Assembly (NCBI GenBank): GCA_018269075.1
Contig: JAFDVJ010000011.1
Location: 110,584-174,583, forward strand
DNA length: 64,000 nt
Direction: 5' to 3'
Source: Acidobacteriota bacterium
Lineage (GTDB): Bacteria; Acidobacteriota; Blastocatellia; Pyrinomonadales; Pyrinomonadaceae
Positions 18,809 to 29,569 of this stretch are shown here, one piece after another. Position 1 is the first letter of the stretch. Each line of letters begins with the position of its first letter. The position numbers were made by a program, and so were the translations under genes. The notes below the pieces were generated by a model that saw only the letters and a program-made list of their open reading frames with translations, was not told the origin of the DNA and ran no database searches.

Positions 18809-21800
18809 CTATTTATCCGTTTTGATCGATGCCGGCGGTTTCGGATTCCCGCCCGAATCGGCGACGAAGTCCTCGTCGGTCAGACTATCCTTCAGCGTGA
18901 CGACCCGCGACGCCGGCGCGAACGAAAATCTCTTCGAAGCGACCGTGATGACGTAGGTTTCGGACGCTTCGAGCCCGTCGAACGAGTAATAGCCGAAGCT
19001 GCCCGTCCGCGCGAGCCGCGTTTCGCCGGTGCGCGTGTTCATAACGGATATCGAAGCGTTCGCGATGCCGCGTCCTTCGACGGTCCGGACGCGTCCCGCG
19101 AGCGACAGTTCCGCCGCGGTCGGTGCCAGTTCGATGATTGCAAAAGGCGAGAGCGACGGAGTTCGAGCGCAAAGCGTCCGCGCCGGAAAATTCGCGCTGA
19201 GCGTCCGATTTATCCATGAACTGCCTTCGAGATGAAGCACACGCAGATTGGCGAACTGCGTCGGATTATCAAACGACGGCAGGTTGAAACAGATATCGGC
19301 ATTGCCGCTGAAAGCGCCGCTGGTGGCAATGTCGTAATTAAGACCGACCGGTGTCGCTCCGGGCGGCAGCGGCGGAAGCGAACCGGGATCGACCGGGATT
19401 TCCTGCTGAACGCCGGCGGTTGACAAATTCGGCAAAGTCACGGTCGCATCGCCGATTTTCTCGGTCAGAATAATCGCCTGAATCTCGGACGCCGTCAGCG
19501 CACGACTGTAGAGCGTGACCTCGTCGGCTTGTCCGTCGTGCAAGAAACTCAGCGACTCGTTGGTGATTTCTCCGCCGATAAGCATCGGATGATTGTCGTA
19601 AAGAATCGTCACATTGGTCGCGACCGACGCGACCTCGACGCCGTTGACAAAGCATTTGAGCGAATCCGCCGCATCGTCGAATGTCATCGCGATGTGATAC
19701 CAAACGCCCGTTTGAACGGCGTAACCCGTGTCGGTAAAAGTGCCGCCGGTCGGTGAATCGCCGACTTTGATCCAGATCCTGCCGTCCTGGATCCAGATCA
19801 CGTACGAATTTCCAAAAGTCGATCCGAGTGGTTTTGATATCAGGTGATTGGCGACCCCGCTGCCAATCGAATCGAATTTGAACCAACCAGCCGCGGTCAG
19901 CGCCGACGCCGGCCTCACACTCGGACTGTCGGGCACCGAGACATAGTCGTTGACGCCGTCGAAATCGAAATGCCCGCCGAACTTTCCGGGCTTGAAGCCG
20001 ACGCCGTTCTGAAGCACACCGTTATTTCGTCCGGTCGAATCGTTGGCGTTGTTTTCGGCGCTCCAGACCGACGCGATCCCCAAGGCATAAATCGAACTGA
20101 CTTCCGAGGCCGTCAGCGCGCGTTTATAGATCGAAGCCTCGTCGATCCGGCCGCCGAATTTCGCACAGGTTCCCGATCCGCCGATCAGCATCTGGGCCGT
20201 CGTCTGACCGAGCGCGCCGGAAGCCGAACCGGCGAGAACGCCGTTGATGTAGATCCGAAAAACGGCGCCGTCAAATGTTCCCGCAATGTGCGTCCAGGTA
20301 TTGAGCGGAAGATCCTGTCCGCTTGCGACCTCGTTGCCGAAGCCCGCGCCGAAATAGGTTTGACCCGACGCATAAACGATCTGAAAGTTGATCGGCGATC
20401 CGTCGCAGTTGTTTCGCTTGCCGATCAGATGCTGCAGGACATTGGTCGATGTTCGATAAGCCCATAATTCGACGCTCATCGGGTGATTGGCTCCGAAGTT
20501 GATGCCCGGCGCGTCGGGGACCGCGACCTCATCGTCGATGCCGTCGAAATCAAACCCCTGTTCGAATCTTCCCGCGCCGAATGTCGCGCCGTTATTGGGC
20601 GTCCCGTCGTTTGCGCCGATCGAATCGTCGCCGTTGTTCTCGGCGTGATAAACCGCGACCGCGCTCTCAAGATAATTCGTCGCGGCGACCGACGATTTCA
20701 GCTTTCCGCCGATTCCGGCACCGTAAATCGACGCGATCTCCGCCTCCGTCAGAACCCGGTCGTAAACTGAGAACTCGTCCATCATTCCGCCGAAACTGAG
20801 CGAGGCGGGACGATTGCCGAAATAAAGATCGAAGCCCGTTTGCGGCGTGAAGATTCCGAGATTTCCGCTCGCGACCGTCGCGCCGTTGCGAAAGATCCGC
20901 GCCTCGCCGGTCGTTTTGTCATAGGTCACGACAACGTGCTGAAACGTGTTCGCCGTCATCACGGACGTCGGCGTTTCGAGAAAGTGGTTGTTGCCGCTCG
21001 TGTCGCGGATGTTCGCGAAAAGATTGCCGAGCACGCCGCCGTTGGATTGGTCGGACATCCAAAGATTCGCGCCGATGTTGCCGGCCGCCGGTCCGCCGCT
21101 GTTCCATTCCCAAATCGGCTGCTGCGCCGTGCTCGAGGCCGGATTTACCCAGCCCTCGACCGTGAAACCGTTGCCGGCGCCGACATTCAGCGATTCGGAC
21201 GCGCGAATCAGCAGGCGGTCATCGACGCCGTCAAAGACAAATCCCTGACCGACCTTGTCGACTGAGAATTTAGCGCCGTTCTGCGCAAGCGCGTTGTTGC
21301 CGTGACGCGAAAGATCGAGCCCGTCGCCGTCGCCCGTCAACCACGCGACCTGACCGCTCGGCGGGGCGGTCGCGGCGGGCTTCGACATTCCGGCGAAATC
21401 GGCGTTGAAGATCGCCTGCGCTTCGGAAGCGGAGAGCGGGCGATCGAAATAAGCGAACTCGTCCATTCGTCCGTTCCAATTTCGGCCGCCGCCGCCCCAG
21501 CGGCCGAGCCGCAGAAACTGGTTTCCGTCGAAAGAAACCGGAGCATTGCCGCCGCCGACCGGCGCGCCGTTGACATAAATCGAGAAATTTCCCGATGAGG
21601 ATTGCGAAACGACCAGATGCTGCCAGACGTTCGGCGTCAGCGTAAAAATCTGTCCGCGGTAATTATATTGGTTCGTAATATTGAAATCCTGTTGAATTAC
21701 CCAGTTCGATCCGCCCGCATGGTTGTTGTCCATAATGTCGGCGTAGTCGACTTGAGTCGCGCCCGGATTGAGCCAGAGCGAAACCGTAAAACCGGTGTCG

Positions 21801-22735
21801 GAGAAACCCGGCCCGAGGTCGATCGAATCGTCGAGGCCGTCGAACGAAAAAGCCTGCCCGACTTTTCCGCCGGCGTATGTCGCCCCGTTTTGCGGCGTCC
21901 CGTTTCTTCGCGAACGCGCATCGAGCGCATTGTTTTCCGCCGCATACCACGAAACCAGCCCGACCGGCGCGGGAACCCGATATTTCGGGCATTTTCCGGC
22001 CGTTCCCGCGTTGACGATCGTCTGGATCGAGCTTTGGTCGAGCGCCGCGCGATAAACCGAAATTTCATCCGCCGATCCCTGAAAAAACAATCCGCTCGAC
22101 GGGCGCGTTCCGAAATAGAGATTGTAGGCCGGTCCGGTTTGCGGCGTGAAAACTCCGAGGATCGCGCTCGCCGCTTCGAGGCCGTTTACGAAGATCTTCG
22201 CGGTGCCGGTCGTCTTGTCGTAGGTGACCGCGAAATGCTGAAAAACGTTCGTCGCGAGCACGGCCGGGGTCTGGATGATGTGATTGCCGCCGCTCGTATC
22301 GACCAGATTCACGAATAAATTCCCCAGACTTCCGCCCGCGAACGTGACCGAATGCCAGACGTGGACGCCGGCCGCGCCGCCGTTGTTCCATTCGACTAGC
22401 GGCTGCTGCGAAGCGATCGAGACGGGGCTGATCCAGCCTTCGATCGTCAGCCCGTTTTCCGCTCCGACATTCAGCGCCGGACTTCCCGGAACCGCGACGA
22501 AATCGTCCGTCCCGTCGAGACTGAACGCCCGGCCGCCGATGCCCGCGACGTATGTTCCGCCGTTTTGATAAGCTCCGTGGCTGATGAACGCCGAATCGTC
22601 GGCGTTGTTCTCGGCCCGGTACCACGCGGCGATGCCCGGGGGAACATTTGAACAGGTCTGGGCGGCGGCGGAAAAACTCAAGGCCGTCAGCGCCGACAAC
22701 AATATTCCCAAACCGACAATTTTTCTTAAATTCAT
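18809..22735 (-). CDS. Exported protein with five LamG/concanavalin-like domains
   Basis: This 1308-residue protein has an AGGAG ribosome binding site and a signal peptide ending near residue 26 (FSAAAQ). Five LamG-type domains follow in tandem, each opening with a motif like GIAAWYRAENNADD and containing FDGxDDxVxVPDSP. A region containing SPFAIIELAP is shared with the LamG protein at 26586-29390. A carboxypeptidase-regulatory-like domain closes the protein (GRVRTVEGRGIANASISV to the C-terminus). LamG jelly-rolls usually bind carbohydrate or mediate adhesion; the ligand here is unknown. The gene starts 12 bp downstream of the small HTH-like gene on the same strand, so the two are probably cotranscribed. 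Confidence 0.88.
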   Translation of the reverse strand: MNLRKIVGLGILLSALTALSFSAAAQTCSNVPPGIAAWYRAENNADDSAFISHGAYQNGGTYVAGIGGRAFSLDGTDDFVAVPGSPALNVGAENGLTIEGWISPVSIASQQPLVEWNNGGAAGVHVWHSVTFAGGSLGNLFVNLVDTSGGNHIIQTPAVLATNVFQHFAVTYDKTTGTAKIFVNGLEAASAILGVFTPQTGPAYNLYFGTRPSSGLFFQGSADEISVYRAALDQSSIQTIVNAGTAGKCPKYRVPAPVGLVSWYAAENNALDARSRRNGTPQNGATYAGGKVGQAFSFDGLDDSIDLGPGFSDTGFTVSLWLNPGATQVDYADIMDNNHAGGSNWVIQQDFNITNQYNYRGQIFTLTPNVWQHLVVSQSSSGNFSIYVNGAPVGGGNAPVSFDGNQFLRLGRWGGGGRNWNGRMDEFAYFDRPLSASEAQAIFNADFAGMSKPAATAPPSGQVAWLTGDGDGLDLSRHGNNALAQNGAKFSVDKVGQGFVFDGVDDRLLIRASESLNVGAGNGFTVEGWVNPASSTAQQPIWEWNSGGPAAGNIGANLWMSDQSNGGVLGNLFANIRDTSGNNHFLETPTSVMTANTFQHVVVTYDKTTGEARIFRNGATVASGNLGIFTPQTGFDLYFGNRPASLSFGGMMDEFSVYDRVLTEAEIASIYGAGIGGKLKSSVAATNYLESAVAVYHAENNGDDSIGANDGTPNNGATFGAGRFEQGFDFDGIDDEVAVPDAPGINFGANHPMSVELWAYRTSTNVLQHLIGKRNNCDGSPINFQIVYASGQTYFGAGFGNEVASGQDLPLNTWTHIAGTFDGAVFRIYINGVLAGSASGALGQTTAQMLIGGSGTCAKFGGRIDEASIYKRALTASEVSSIYALGIASVWSAENNANDSTGRNNGVLQNGVGFKPGKFGGHFDFDGVNDYVSVPDSPSVRPASALTAAGWFKFDSIGSGVANHLISKPLGSTFGNSYVIWIQDGRIWIKVGDSPTGGTFTDTGYAVQTGVWYHIAMTFDDAADSLKCFVNGVEVASVATNVTILYDNHPMLIGGEITNESLSFLHDGQADEVTLYSRALTASEIQAIILTEKIGDATVTLPNLSTAGVQQEIPVDPGSLPPLPPGATPVGLNYDIATSGAFSGNADICFNLPSFDNPTQFANLRVLHLEGSSWINRTLSANFPARTLCARTPSLSPFAIIELAPTAAELSLAGRVRTVEGRGIANASISVMNTRTGETRLARTGSFGYYSFDGLEASETYVITVASKRFSFAPASRVVTLKDSLTDEDFVADSGGNPKPPASIKTDK

Positions 22736-22747
22736 TTTCTTCTCCTC

Positions 22748-23035
22748 TTAAATATCTTTTCGAATAATCGCGCTCTCTTTCGGCAAACCCGCGATCGAAG
22801 CCGCGCAGACGAACATCAGACCCTGCGAATTCTCGTGAAAGTGAATGATTTTCCGCTCGACGAGCCGGAAAATCTCGCGAAAAGAGATTCCGAAGTTGAG
22901 GGTCGCCTGCTCGACCGAGATGAAAATGCTTTCGCCCCGGCAGCCGTCGCAGTATTGAATGCGCGCTTTCGGCAAGACGATTCTCTCGGTTTTTTCGACT
23001 CGTATCTTCCGAACCGTTTTTTTCGCGTCGTTCAT
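22748..23035 (-). CDS. Small HTH-like protein with CxxC motif
   Basis: This 95-residue protein is not recognised by name. Cys29 and Cys32 form a YCDGC motif. Residues about 45-80 (ISFREIFRLVERKIIHFHE followed by GLMFVCAASI) resemble the excisionase/MerR-like recognition helix and wing seen in many small acidobacterial proteins. It could be a DNA-binding regulator with a metal- or redox-sensitive Cys pair; this is inference. It lies 12 bp upstream of the five-LamG gene and is divergent from the aminotransferase. The 203-bp divergent gap carries tandem 10-11-bp repeats that could be its operator. Confidence 0.7.
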   Translation of the reverse strand: MNDAKKTVRKIRVEKTERIVLPKARIQYCDGCRGESIFISVEQATLNFGISFREIFRLVERKIIHFHENSQGLMFVCAASIAGLPKESAIIRKDI

Positions 23036-23116
23036 AAAAATTTCCCGCGTTGTCTTCCGGACAACGGCGAATTGCTGGTATTTTCGGGTTAATTTATGGC
23101 ACAGGCAGGTTCGGGA

Positions 23117-23160
23117 AGTCCTTTAATAGTTCTTAAATAGTTCTGAAAAGTTCTTTAAGG
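23117..23160. promoter_or_regulatory. Four tandem AGTTCTT-type direct repeats in a divergent promoter region
   Basis: Units begin at 23117, 23128, 23139 and 23149 (AGTCCTTTAAT, AGTTCTTAAAT, AGTTCTGAAA, AGTTCTTTAAGG). The 10-11-bp spacing puts them on one face of the DNA helix. They lie about 80-120 bp upstream of both flanking start codons. This is typical of a multi-site operator, but the cognate regulator is unknown. Confidence 0.5.
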
Positions 23161-23238
23161 CGGAATTTACGAGCCGTTCGGAGGCGCGGGCGAAACCCGA
23201 ATTTTTTCACATCCGGCAACTTGGGGTAATATTAATCT

Positions 23239-24435
23239 ATGACTCAAACCGGACAGATCAAAAATCGCATTTCTCAGAAAGCGGCGAGCTTTACCGAATC
23301 GGTGATCCGCGAAATGTCGCGCGAGGCCGCCAAATACGCCGCCGTCAATCTCGGTCAGGGGTTTCCCGATTTCGCCGCGCCGTTCGACGTCAAGGAAGAG
23401 GCGATGAAGGCGATCGCCAACGATCACAACCAGTACGCGATCACGTGGGGCGTCAAATCGTTTCGCGACGCGATCGCCGCGAAAACGCGGCGCTTTCTCG
23501 GCTTCGAGATCGATCCCGAAACCGAGATCACCGTCACCTGCGGCTCGACCGAGGGTATGATCGCCGGGATGCTCGCCTGCATCGACGAGGGCGAAGAGGT
23601 CGTTTTGTTCGAGCCGTTTTACGAAAACTACGCGCCCGACGTGATCCTCTCGGACGCGCGGCCGGTCCACGTCCCGCTTTATCAAACGCCGGCCGGCGAC
23701 TGGTATTTCGAAAAGGACGAGCTGCGCGCCGTCTTCAACGAACGGACGAAGGCGATCATCATCTGCAACCCGAACAATCCGACCGGCAAGGTCTTCACGC
23801 GCGATGAGCTCGAATTCATCGCCGAACTGTGCCGCGAGTTCGACGCGATCTGTTTTACCGACGAGATTTACGAGCACATCATCTACCCGTCGGACGAAAA
23901 GCCGCTCGAACATATTTGCGTGGCGGCGCTCGACGGGATGCGCGAGCGGACGGTCGTCGTCAATTCGCTCTCGAAGACCTACTCGGTGACGGGCTGGCGC
24001 GTCGGCTACGTGATCGCGCCGCCGGACATCACGAACGCGATCCGCAAGGTCCACGATTTTCTGACGGTCGGCGCGGCCAACCCGCTCCAGCACGCGGGCG
24101 CCTACGCGCTCGGCCTGCCGGAAAAATACTACGCCGACCTGCAGCGCGAATATCTCGAAAAACGCGATTTCATCGTGCCGGTTCTGCAAAACGCGGGTTT
24201 TAAATGCGGTTTCCCCGAAGGCGCGTATTACGTGATGACCGACATCTCGGATTTCGGCTTCGAATCGGACGTCGAATTCACGAAACACCTGATCCGCGAG
24301 ATCGGCGTCGCCGTCGTCCCGGGTTCGTCGTTCTACTACGATAAGAGTCTGGGATCGCAAAAGGTGCGGTTCTGCTTCTGCAAAAAACAGGAAACGCTCG
24401 ACGCCGCCGCCGAACGTCTGCAAAAGCTTCGGTAG
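23239..24435 (+). CDS. PLP-dependent class I/II aminotransferase (methionine/kynurenine-type)
   Basis: This 398-residue cytosolic enzyme transfers amino groups between amino acids and 2-oxo acids. It shows the fold-type I signatures: NLGQGFPDF near the N-terminus, NPNNPTGK starting at residue 177, and the Schiff-base lysine K246 in SLSKTYSVTGWRVGY. The C-terminal Arg region (KVRFCFCKKQETLDAA) is also typical. The GQGFPDF opening and overall pattern resemble the KAT/YbdL-like branch that accepts methionine, glutamine or aromatic amino acids; exact substrate cannot be read from sequence. It is convergent with the peroxiredoxin gene across a long hairpin that starts at its stop codon. Confidence 0.9.
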   Translation: MTQTGQIKNRISQKAASFTESVIREMSREAAKYAAVNLGQGFPDFAAPFDVKEEAMKAIANDHNQYAITWGVKSFRDAIAAKTRRFLGFEIDPETEITVTCGSTEGMIAGMLACIDEGEEVVLFEPFYENYAPDVILSDARPVHVPLYQTPAGDWYFEKDELRAVFNERTKAIIICNPNNPTGKVFTRDELEFIAELCREFDAICFTDEIYEHIIYPSDEKPLEHICVAALDGMRERTVVVNSLSKTYSVTGWRVGYVIAPPDITNAIRKVHDFLTVGAANPLQHAGAYALGLPEKYYADLQREYLEKRDFIVPVLQNAGFKCGFPEGAYYVMTDISDFGFESDVEFTKHLIREIGVAVVPGSSFYYDKSLGSQKVRFCFCKKQETLDAAAERLQKLR

Positions 24436-24541
24436 AAAAGTGAAAAAGTGAAAAAGGTTAAAAGTGAAAAAGTTTCGGTTCGAATTTATGAACAAAACTT
24501 TTTCACTTTTAACCTTTTTCACTTTTTCACTTTTTCACTTT

Positions 24542-24544
<3 letters not shown>
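24433..24544. repeat. Word-repeat hairpin (GTGAAAAA) between convergent genes
   Basis: The left arm (24433-24474) repeats the word GTGAAAAA from the aminotransferase stop TAG. The right arm (24494-24544) is its reverse complement and ends in the complement of the peroxiredoxin stop TAG. Both arms therefore begin with a stop codon, followed by AAAGTGAAAA-type sequence. A structure this long and symmetric may terminate transcription in both directions. Confidence 0.75.
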
Positions 24545-25195
<651 letters not shown>

Positions 25196-25457
25196 AATTT
25201 TTTTTGCTCCTTTAATTTCGATTTTACCTTTTCGATCAACGAACCGGCGCGCAAGACGCCGCTTCAAATCTTTATTAATAAATAAAGTTTCCGATGTGAC
25301 CATCTTATGCGTTCTCGAACGGTTTTTCAAGTTTCGCCCCGCAAGCAACCTTTTCGGCGCGGCGTGCAACCTAAACCGTAAAGCACGCGTAAAAAAATTC
25401 AACTGAAAAATTATTCTCCCGGTGATTTCATCAAAAATCAGAACTATGGAGGTTTTT

Positions 25458-26444
25458 ATGTTCAAAAAATTACCCGTCCTGGCGCTGCTCGCTTTTTCGA
25501 GCTGTGCGATCGTTTATTCACAGAAAGCGCCCGAAGCGCCGAAGAGTCCCGAGAAAGCGCCCAAAGCGGCCGTCTGGACGTTCAGCTTCAGCGGCGGCAG
25601 CTTTCTCGGCGTCGAAACGCAGGAAGTGACGAAGGAAAATTACGCGAAATTCGGTTTGAGCGGCGTCCGCGGCGTGGCTGTGGAAAAAGTTGTGGAAAAT
25701 TCGCCGGCGGCGCAGGCCGGAATTCAGGCCGGCGACGTGATCGTCCGTTTCGAAGGCGAGGAAGTGACGAGCGTCCGCAAGCTGACGCGGCTGATCTCGG
25801 AAGTCGCGCCCGACCATCAGGTCAAAATCACCGTTCTGCGCGGCGGCAGCGAGCAGGAAATCACGGCGACGCTCGGCAAACGCGAGATGCCCGAGGCCTT
25901 TAACGGCAATTTCAAGATGCCCGAAATGCCGCCGATGCCTGAAATGCCTCAACTGAAGGAAATGCCGCAAATGCCGCAGATGCCGCAAATTCCCGACGGT
26001 AACGGCTCGCTGACCCTGCGCGGCGACGGCGACAACGTCTTCTACTTCGGATCGAACCGGCAGATCGGCGTCAGCGTCTCGTCGCTCACGAAACAGCTCG
26101 GCGAATATTTCGGCATCGGCGACGGCGCGGGTCTTTTGATCAATAACGTCCGCGAAAACTCGCCGGCCGCGAAAGCCGGTCTGAAAGCGGGCGACGTCAT
26201 CGTCGAGGCCGACGGCAAGGCGGTCAAAAACAACGTCGATCTGATCCGCGCGGTCAACGAGAAAAAAGACGGCGACGTCACGCTGACGATCGTCCGCGAC
26301 CGGAATCGTCAGACCGTCACCGTCACGCCCGAAAAACTCAAGGGCGGCGTGTTCAACGGGGCCGCGCCGATGAATTTTCAGATGAGGATGCCGTCGCTGC
26401 CGCAGACGCCGCTCGCCCCGGTCGCGCCCATACGGATTCTTTAA
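25458..26444 (+). CDS. Exported protein with two PDZ domains
   Basis: The start at 25458 was chosen because it follows a GGAGG ribosome binding site and opens a signal sequence (MFKKLPVLALLAFSSC). With 328 residues it has PDZ 1 at about 45-140 (SPAAQAGIQAGDVIVRFEG), a Met-Pro-rich linker of repeated MPxMP units, and PDZ 2 at about 205-300 (SPAAKAGLKAGDVIVEADG). No protease domain is present, unlike DegP/HtrA, so it is a periplasmic PDZ adaptor-like protein. A Cys at the signal end could act as a lipidation site, but Phe at -3 makes the lipobox imperfect. It follows the peroxiredoxin divergently. Confidence 0.8.
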   Translation: MFKKLPVLALLAFSSCAIVYSQKAPEAPKSPEKAPKAAVWTFSFSGGSFLGVETQEVTKENYAKFGLSGVRGVAVEKVVENSPAAQAGIQAGDVIVRFEGEEVTSVRKLTRLISEVAPDHQVKITVLRGGSEQEITATLGKREMPEAFNGNFKMPEMPPMPEMPQLKEMPQMPQMPQIPDGNGSLTLRGDGDNVFYFGSNRQIGVSVSSLTKQLGEYFGIGDGAGLLINNVRENSPAAKAGLKAGDVIVEADGKAVKNNVDLIRAVNEKKDGDVTLTIVRDRNRQTVTVTPEKLKGGVFNGAAPMNFQMRMPSLPQTPLAPVAPIRIL

Positions 26445-26585
26445 ACCAGCGCGAAAACAGATGATCGAGCCGATAGTTAACGGCGGAAACGCCCGCAATT
26501 TGTCCGACGGCCAGATCAACACGCACGAAGCAAGCGGGATTTTGCCCAATTGCTTCGTGCGTCTGACAGCTTAAAAATCCCAACC

Positions 26586-29390
26586 TTATTCCAAACCCTG
26601 CGCGACAAAATCGGCGTCGGTCAAATCTTCGTTTAAGACGATCAAGCGGGTCGACTCCGAAAACGAATATTTCTTCGCCCACACGACCAAAACGTAGGTT
26701 TGCCCGACTTCCAGATCTTCGAATTTGTAATATCCGAAAGTGTTTGTACGGGCGTTTTTTATCACGCCGCCGGGGCCGGTTACCTGAATTAACACGTTGC
26801 GGATCCCGGTTCCGCGCGCCGTTAAAACGCGGCCGCTGATCAAGGCATTTGCGGCCGACGGGGCAACTTTGACGATCGCAAACGGCGAGAGAGTCGTCAG
26901 GCCGCTTGAGCAAAGCATCGGGTTTGAACCTCCGAGCGCCGTGCGGGGAACCCAAACGCCGCTTTCAAGATGCAAAATCCGCAAATTCGCGAATTGTGCC
27001 GACAGCGACGGAACATTGAAGCAAACCGTCGGCGTTCCGCTCCAAACCGCCGAAGTCGCGATGTCGTATGTCGGCCCCGCCGGCGTATACCCCATCGGCA
27101 ATGGCGGAAATTTTGCAAGATCCAGCGGGATCTGCTGGGTTTCGCCGGCGGCCGAAACGGTCGGCAGTATGATCGTCGCATCGCCGAGCTGCATTTCGGA
27201 AAGCGGGGTTTTTACTTTGCTGATATTTCTGCCTTGTCTGGCGAATACGTCTGCGGGGGTGGCGGCCAATTTCAGTTTTCCGGCGAGTCCGGCGTTATAG
27301 ATCGATTGGATCTCGGTTTGGGCCAAAGCACGGTTGTAGATCGAAACTTCGTCAAGCAATCCTTGCCAGACCGGGTTGCCGGTCACACCGACTGTTCTTG
27401 TACCGATCCGAAGCTCGCCCGTCGACGGTAAAATCGTGCCGGTCGCCGGGATTGTTCTGGTAATCGCCCCGTTGAGATAAACCCGGACATTGGCCCCGTC
27501 ATATGTCAGGGAAACGTGCGACCAGATATTTAACGGCAGATACGCATTGCCGTCGGTCCAGCCGTTACAATCTGCGGGAAGTCCGCTCAAGCCGCTAATG
27601 CCGAACGCCAGATTGCCGGTCGGCATCGGCCCTCCGAAAACACAACCCGTATCGTTCTTTCTGCCGATCTCGAATTGAGGCGAAACAGCCTCGGTTTCCT
27701 TGTTTAGAATGATCGAAAAATCCGAGAGTCCGGCGGAATCGCTGACCGGATAGACCCAGGCTTCGATCGTTAACTCCGTAGACGGATTCAAGCTCGGAGA
27801 ATCCGGAACGGCCAGATAGTCATTAATTCCGTCGAAACTAAATGATTGGCCGACCTTTCCAATCGTAAATCCCGCGCCGTTTTGCAGCGATCCGTTGTTT
27901 GTTCCGACGTAATCGTTCGCGTTTCCGTCGCCGCCCCACCAGCCGACTAAACCGGCCGGCGAAACAGTCGCTGTCGGGCTGCAGTTCCCGGCGTTCCCCG
28001 CATTAACAACCGCCTGGATCTCGGTTTCCGTCAATTCCCTGTTATAAATTTTCACCTCATCGATGAGCCCGTCGAATTGTCGACCGTTCCCCGCTTCGTT
28101 TCCGATGTAAAAGGCGGAGCTGCCGCTCGTCGTGAGATGTGTCGCCGCCGTCGTCACGGTTAACGGAATTCCGTTGACGAAAAGCTTGATCGTTCCGTTC
28201 ACTGCGTTATAAGTGAACGCGATATGGCTCCACCGACCCAGGGCAATCGAATTATTCGGCGTAAAGAAACTATTGTCGTCGATGTTGACGTGTAAGGAGT
28301 TTTGATAGGGAGGCGAGTTCGTTACTGCCATCAGCCATCTGTTCGTTCCGTTAAATTTATTCAAAATATAAGGGAATGTGTTCGTAAAAGTCCGCGGATA
28401 GATCCAGGCTTCGGCTGAAAAAGAACCGCTGATGTTCTGGTTGTCGTTATGCGGCACGATAAAGGCATCATCGATTCCATCCAGATCAAACGCCTGATTC
28501 TTCAGACCGGCTGCAAAAAGCGCGCCGGACAAACTGCCGTCGGCTCGCCCTCTTGAATCGAGTCCATTGCCGTCGGCCTGCCACCAGGACGTTAATCCGA
28601 CTGCCGCCGCACTGCATTGCCTGCATTTTCCGGCCGATCCGGCGTTGTAGATCGCCTGAATTTCAGTCGGCGAAAGGCCGCGGTTGAAGATCTCCACTTC
28701 ATCGAGCAAGCCGTCCCACATTGCCGAGCCGTTCCCGCCGCCGATGTAGTTTGATACCGAGCTGAGGTTGATCGGCTCGGAATACGCTGCCGAACCGGCG
28801 GCGACGCCATCGACGTAAAGGATCAAGATCGTTCCGTTCCTTGTCAGCGCGATGTGGTGCCATTCTCCGTTCGTAAACTGTCCGGCGGCTCCCGTTATGA
28901 TCGCGTTCCCGCCGCTGCTGTTCCAATAGACCCAGAGTCCGGGAGAAGGCGTGTTGTCAGGATCATTAAAGTCGAAAACCAGATTGCTCAGCGGGTAATT
29001 CGGCAACAATGAAACAGCATTCATCCGCCGGCTCGAATTGCTGCTCCTTTCCCAAAAATCTATGGTAAAGTCGCCCGTTCCGAAATTCATCGCCGGAATC
29101 TCCGGAAGCGAAACAAAATCGTCGATGCCGTTGAATACAAATGCCTGTCCGACCATTCCGACGGCATACGGCAAGGGATTTCCGTGGACGATTCCGTTAT
29201 GGCCTCCTTGAATGTCGTTCGGGTTTCCGTCGCCGGCCCACCAACCGATCATCCCGCTCGGCGGATTTGCACATCCCGAATCCGGCCGATTCTTAGCTGC
29301 TGACTCATACGATCCGAGAGTTAAGAAAGCGATTGCAAACCAAACAATCGCCATAAAACTTTTCTGAATTTGACCATTAGTTGACATCAT
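26586..29390 (-). CDS. Exported protein with three LamG/concanavalin-like domains
   Basis: The ATG at 29390 has GGGAGG about 8 bp upstream; an in-frame extension to 29426 exists but is not preferred. The product has about 934 residues. A signal/anchor helix comes first (FMAIVWFAIAFLTLGS). Three LamG-type domains follow (openings such as GMIGWWAGDGNPND and GLVGWWGGDGNAND). It then shares with the five-LamG protein a conserved beta region (LGDATIILP ... SPFAIVKVAPS) and a C-terminal carboxypeptidase-regulatory-like domain. The two LamG genes are clearly paralogous. A carbohydrate-binding or adhesive role at the cell surface is likely. The first residues before the helix are uncertain. Confidence 0.85.
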   Translation of the reverse strand: MMSTNGQIQKSFMAIVWFAIAFLTLGSYESAAKNRPDSGCANPPSGMIGWWAGDGNPNDIQGGHNGIVHGNPLPYAVGMVGQAFVFNGIDDFVSLPEIPAMNFGTGDFTIDFWERSSNSSRRMNAVSLLPNYPLSNLVFDFNDPDNTPSPGLWVYWNSSGGNAIITGAAGQFTNGEWHHIALTRNGTILILYVDGVAAGSAAYSEPINLSSVSNYIGGGNGSAMWDGLLDEVEIFNRGLSPTEIQAIYNAGSAGKCRQCSAAAVGLTSWWQADGNGLDSRGRADGSLSGALFAAGLKNQAFDLDGIDDAFIVPHNDNQNISGSFSAEAWIYPRTFTNTFPYILNKFNGTNRWLMAVTNSPPYQNSLHVNIDDNSFFTPNNSIALGRWSHIAFTYNAVNGTIKLFVNGIPLTVTTAATHLTTSGSSAFYIGNEAGNGRQFDGLIDEVKIYNRELTETEIQAVVNAGNAGNCSPTATVSPAGLVGWWGGDGNANDYVGTNNGSLQNGAGFTIGKVGQSFSFDGINDYLAVPDSPSLNPSTELTIEAWVYPVSDSAGLSDFSIILNKETEAVSPQFEIGRKNDTGCVFGGPMPTGNLAFGISGLSGLPADCNGWTDGNAYLPLNIWSHVSLTYDGANVRVYLNGAITRTIPATGTILPSTGELRIGTRTVGVTGNPVWQGLLDEVSIYNRALAQTEIQSIYNAGLAGKLKLAATPADVFARQGRNISKVKTPLSEMQLGDATIILPTVSAAGETQQIPLDLAKFPPLPMGYTPAGPTYDIATSAVWSGTPTVCFNVPSLSAQFANLRILHLESGVWVPRTALGGSNPMLCSSGLTTLSPFAIVKVAPSAANALISGRVLTARGTGIRNVLIQVTGPGGVIKNARTNTFGYYKFEDLEVGQTYVLVVWAKKYSFSESTRLIVLNEDLTDADFVAQGLE

Positions 29391-29569
29391 TCCAATCTCC
29401 TCCCAATCCCCAAAAAGAATTAACATTTATAATCAACATTAACGCAAACCATAAGCCAGACTACTTCTTGGCATTTATCGCGAGAGCCATTCAAGGAAGG
29501 GTTCAGATCGGTAATTTTCCCCGGCGATATGAGAAATATTCCCCATTCAAAACTAATGAAACGAAAAAA

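Noticed and set aside
22835-23092. 85-codon plus-strand frame over the small HTH-like gene
   Set aside because: The minus-strand frame has a good start, operon-like spacing and a family-like motif; this one has none.
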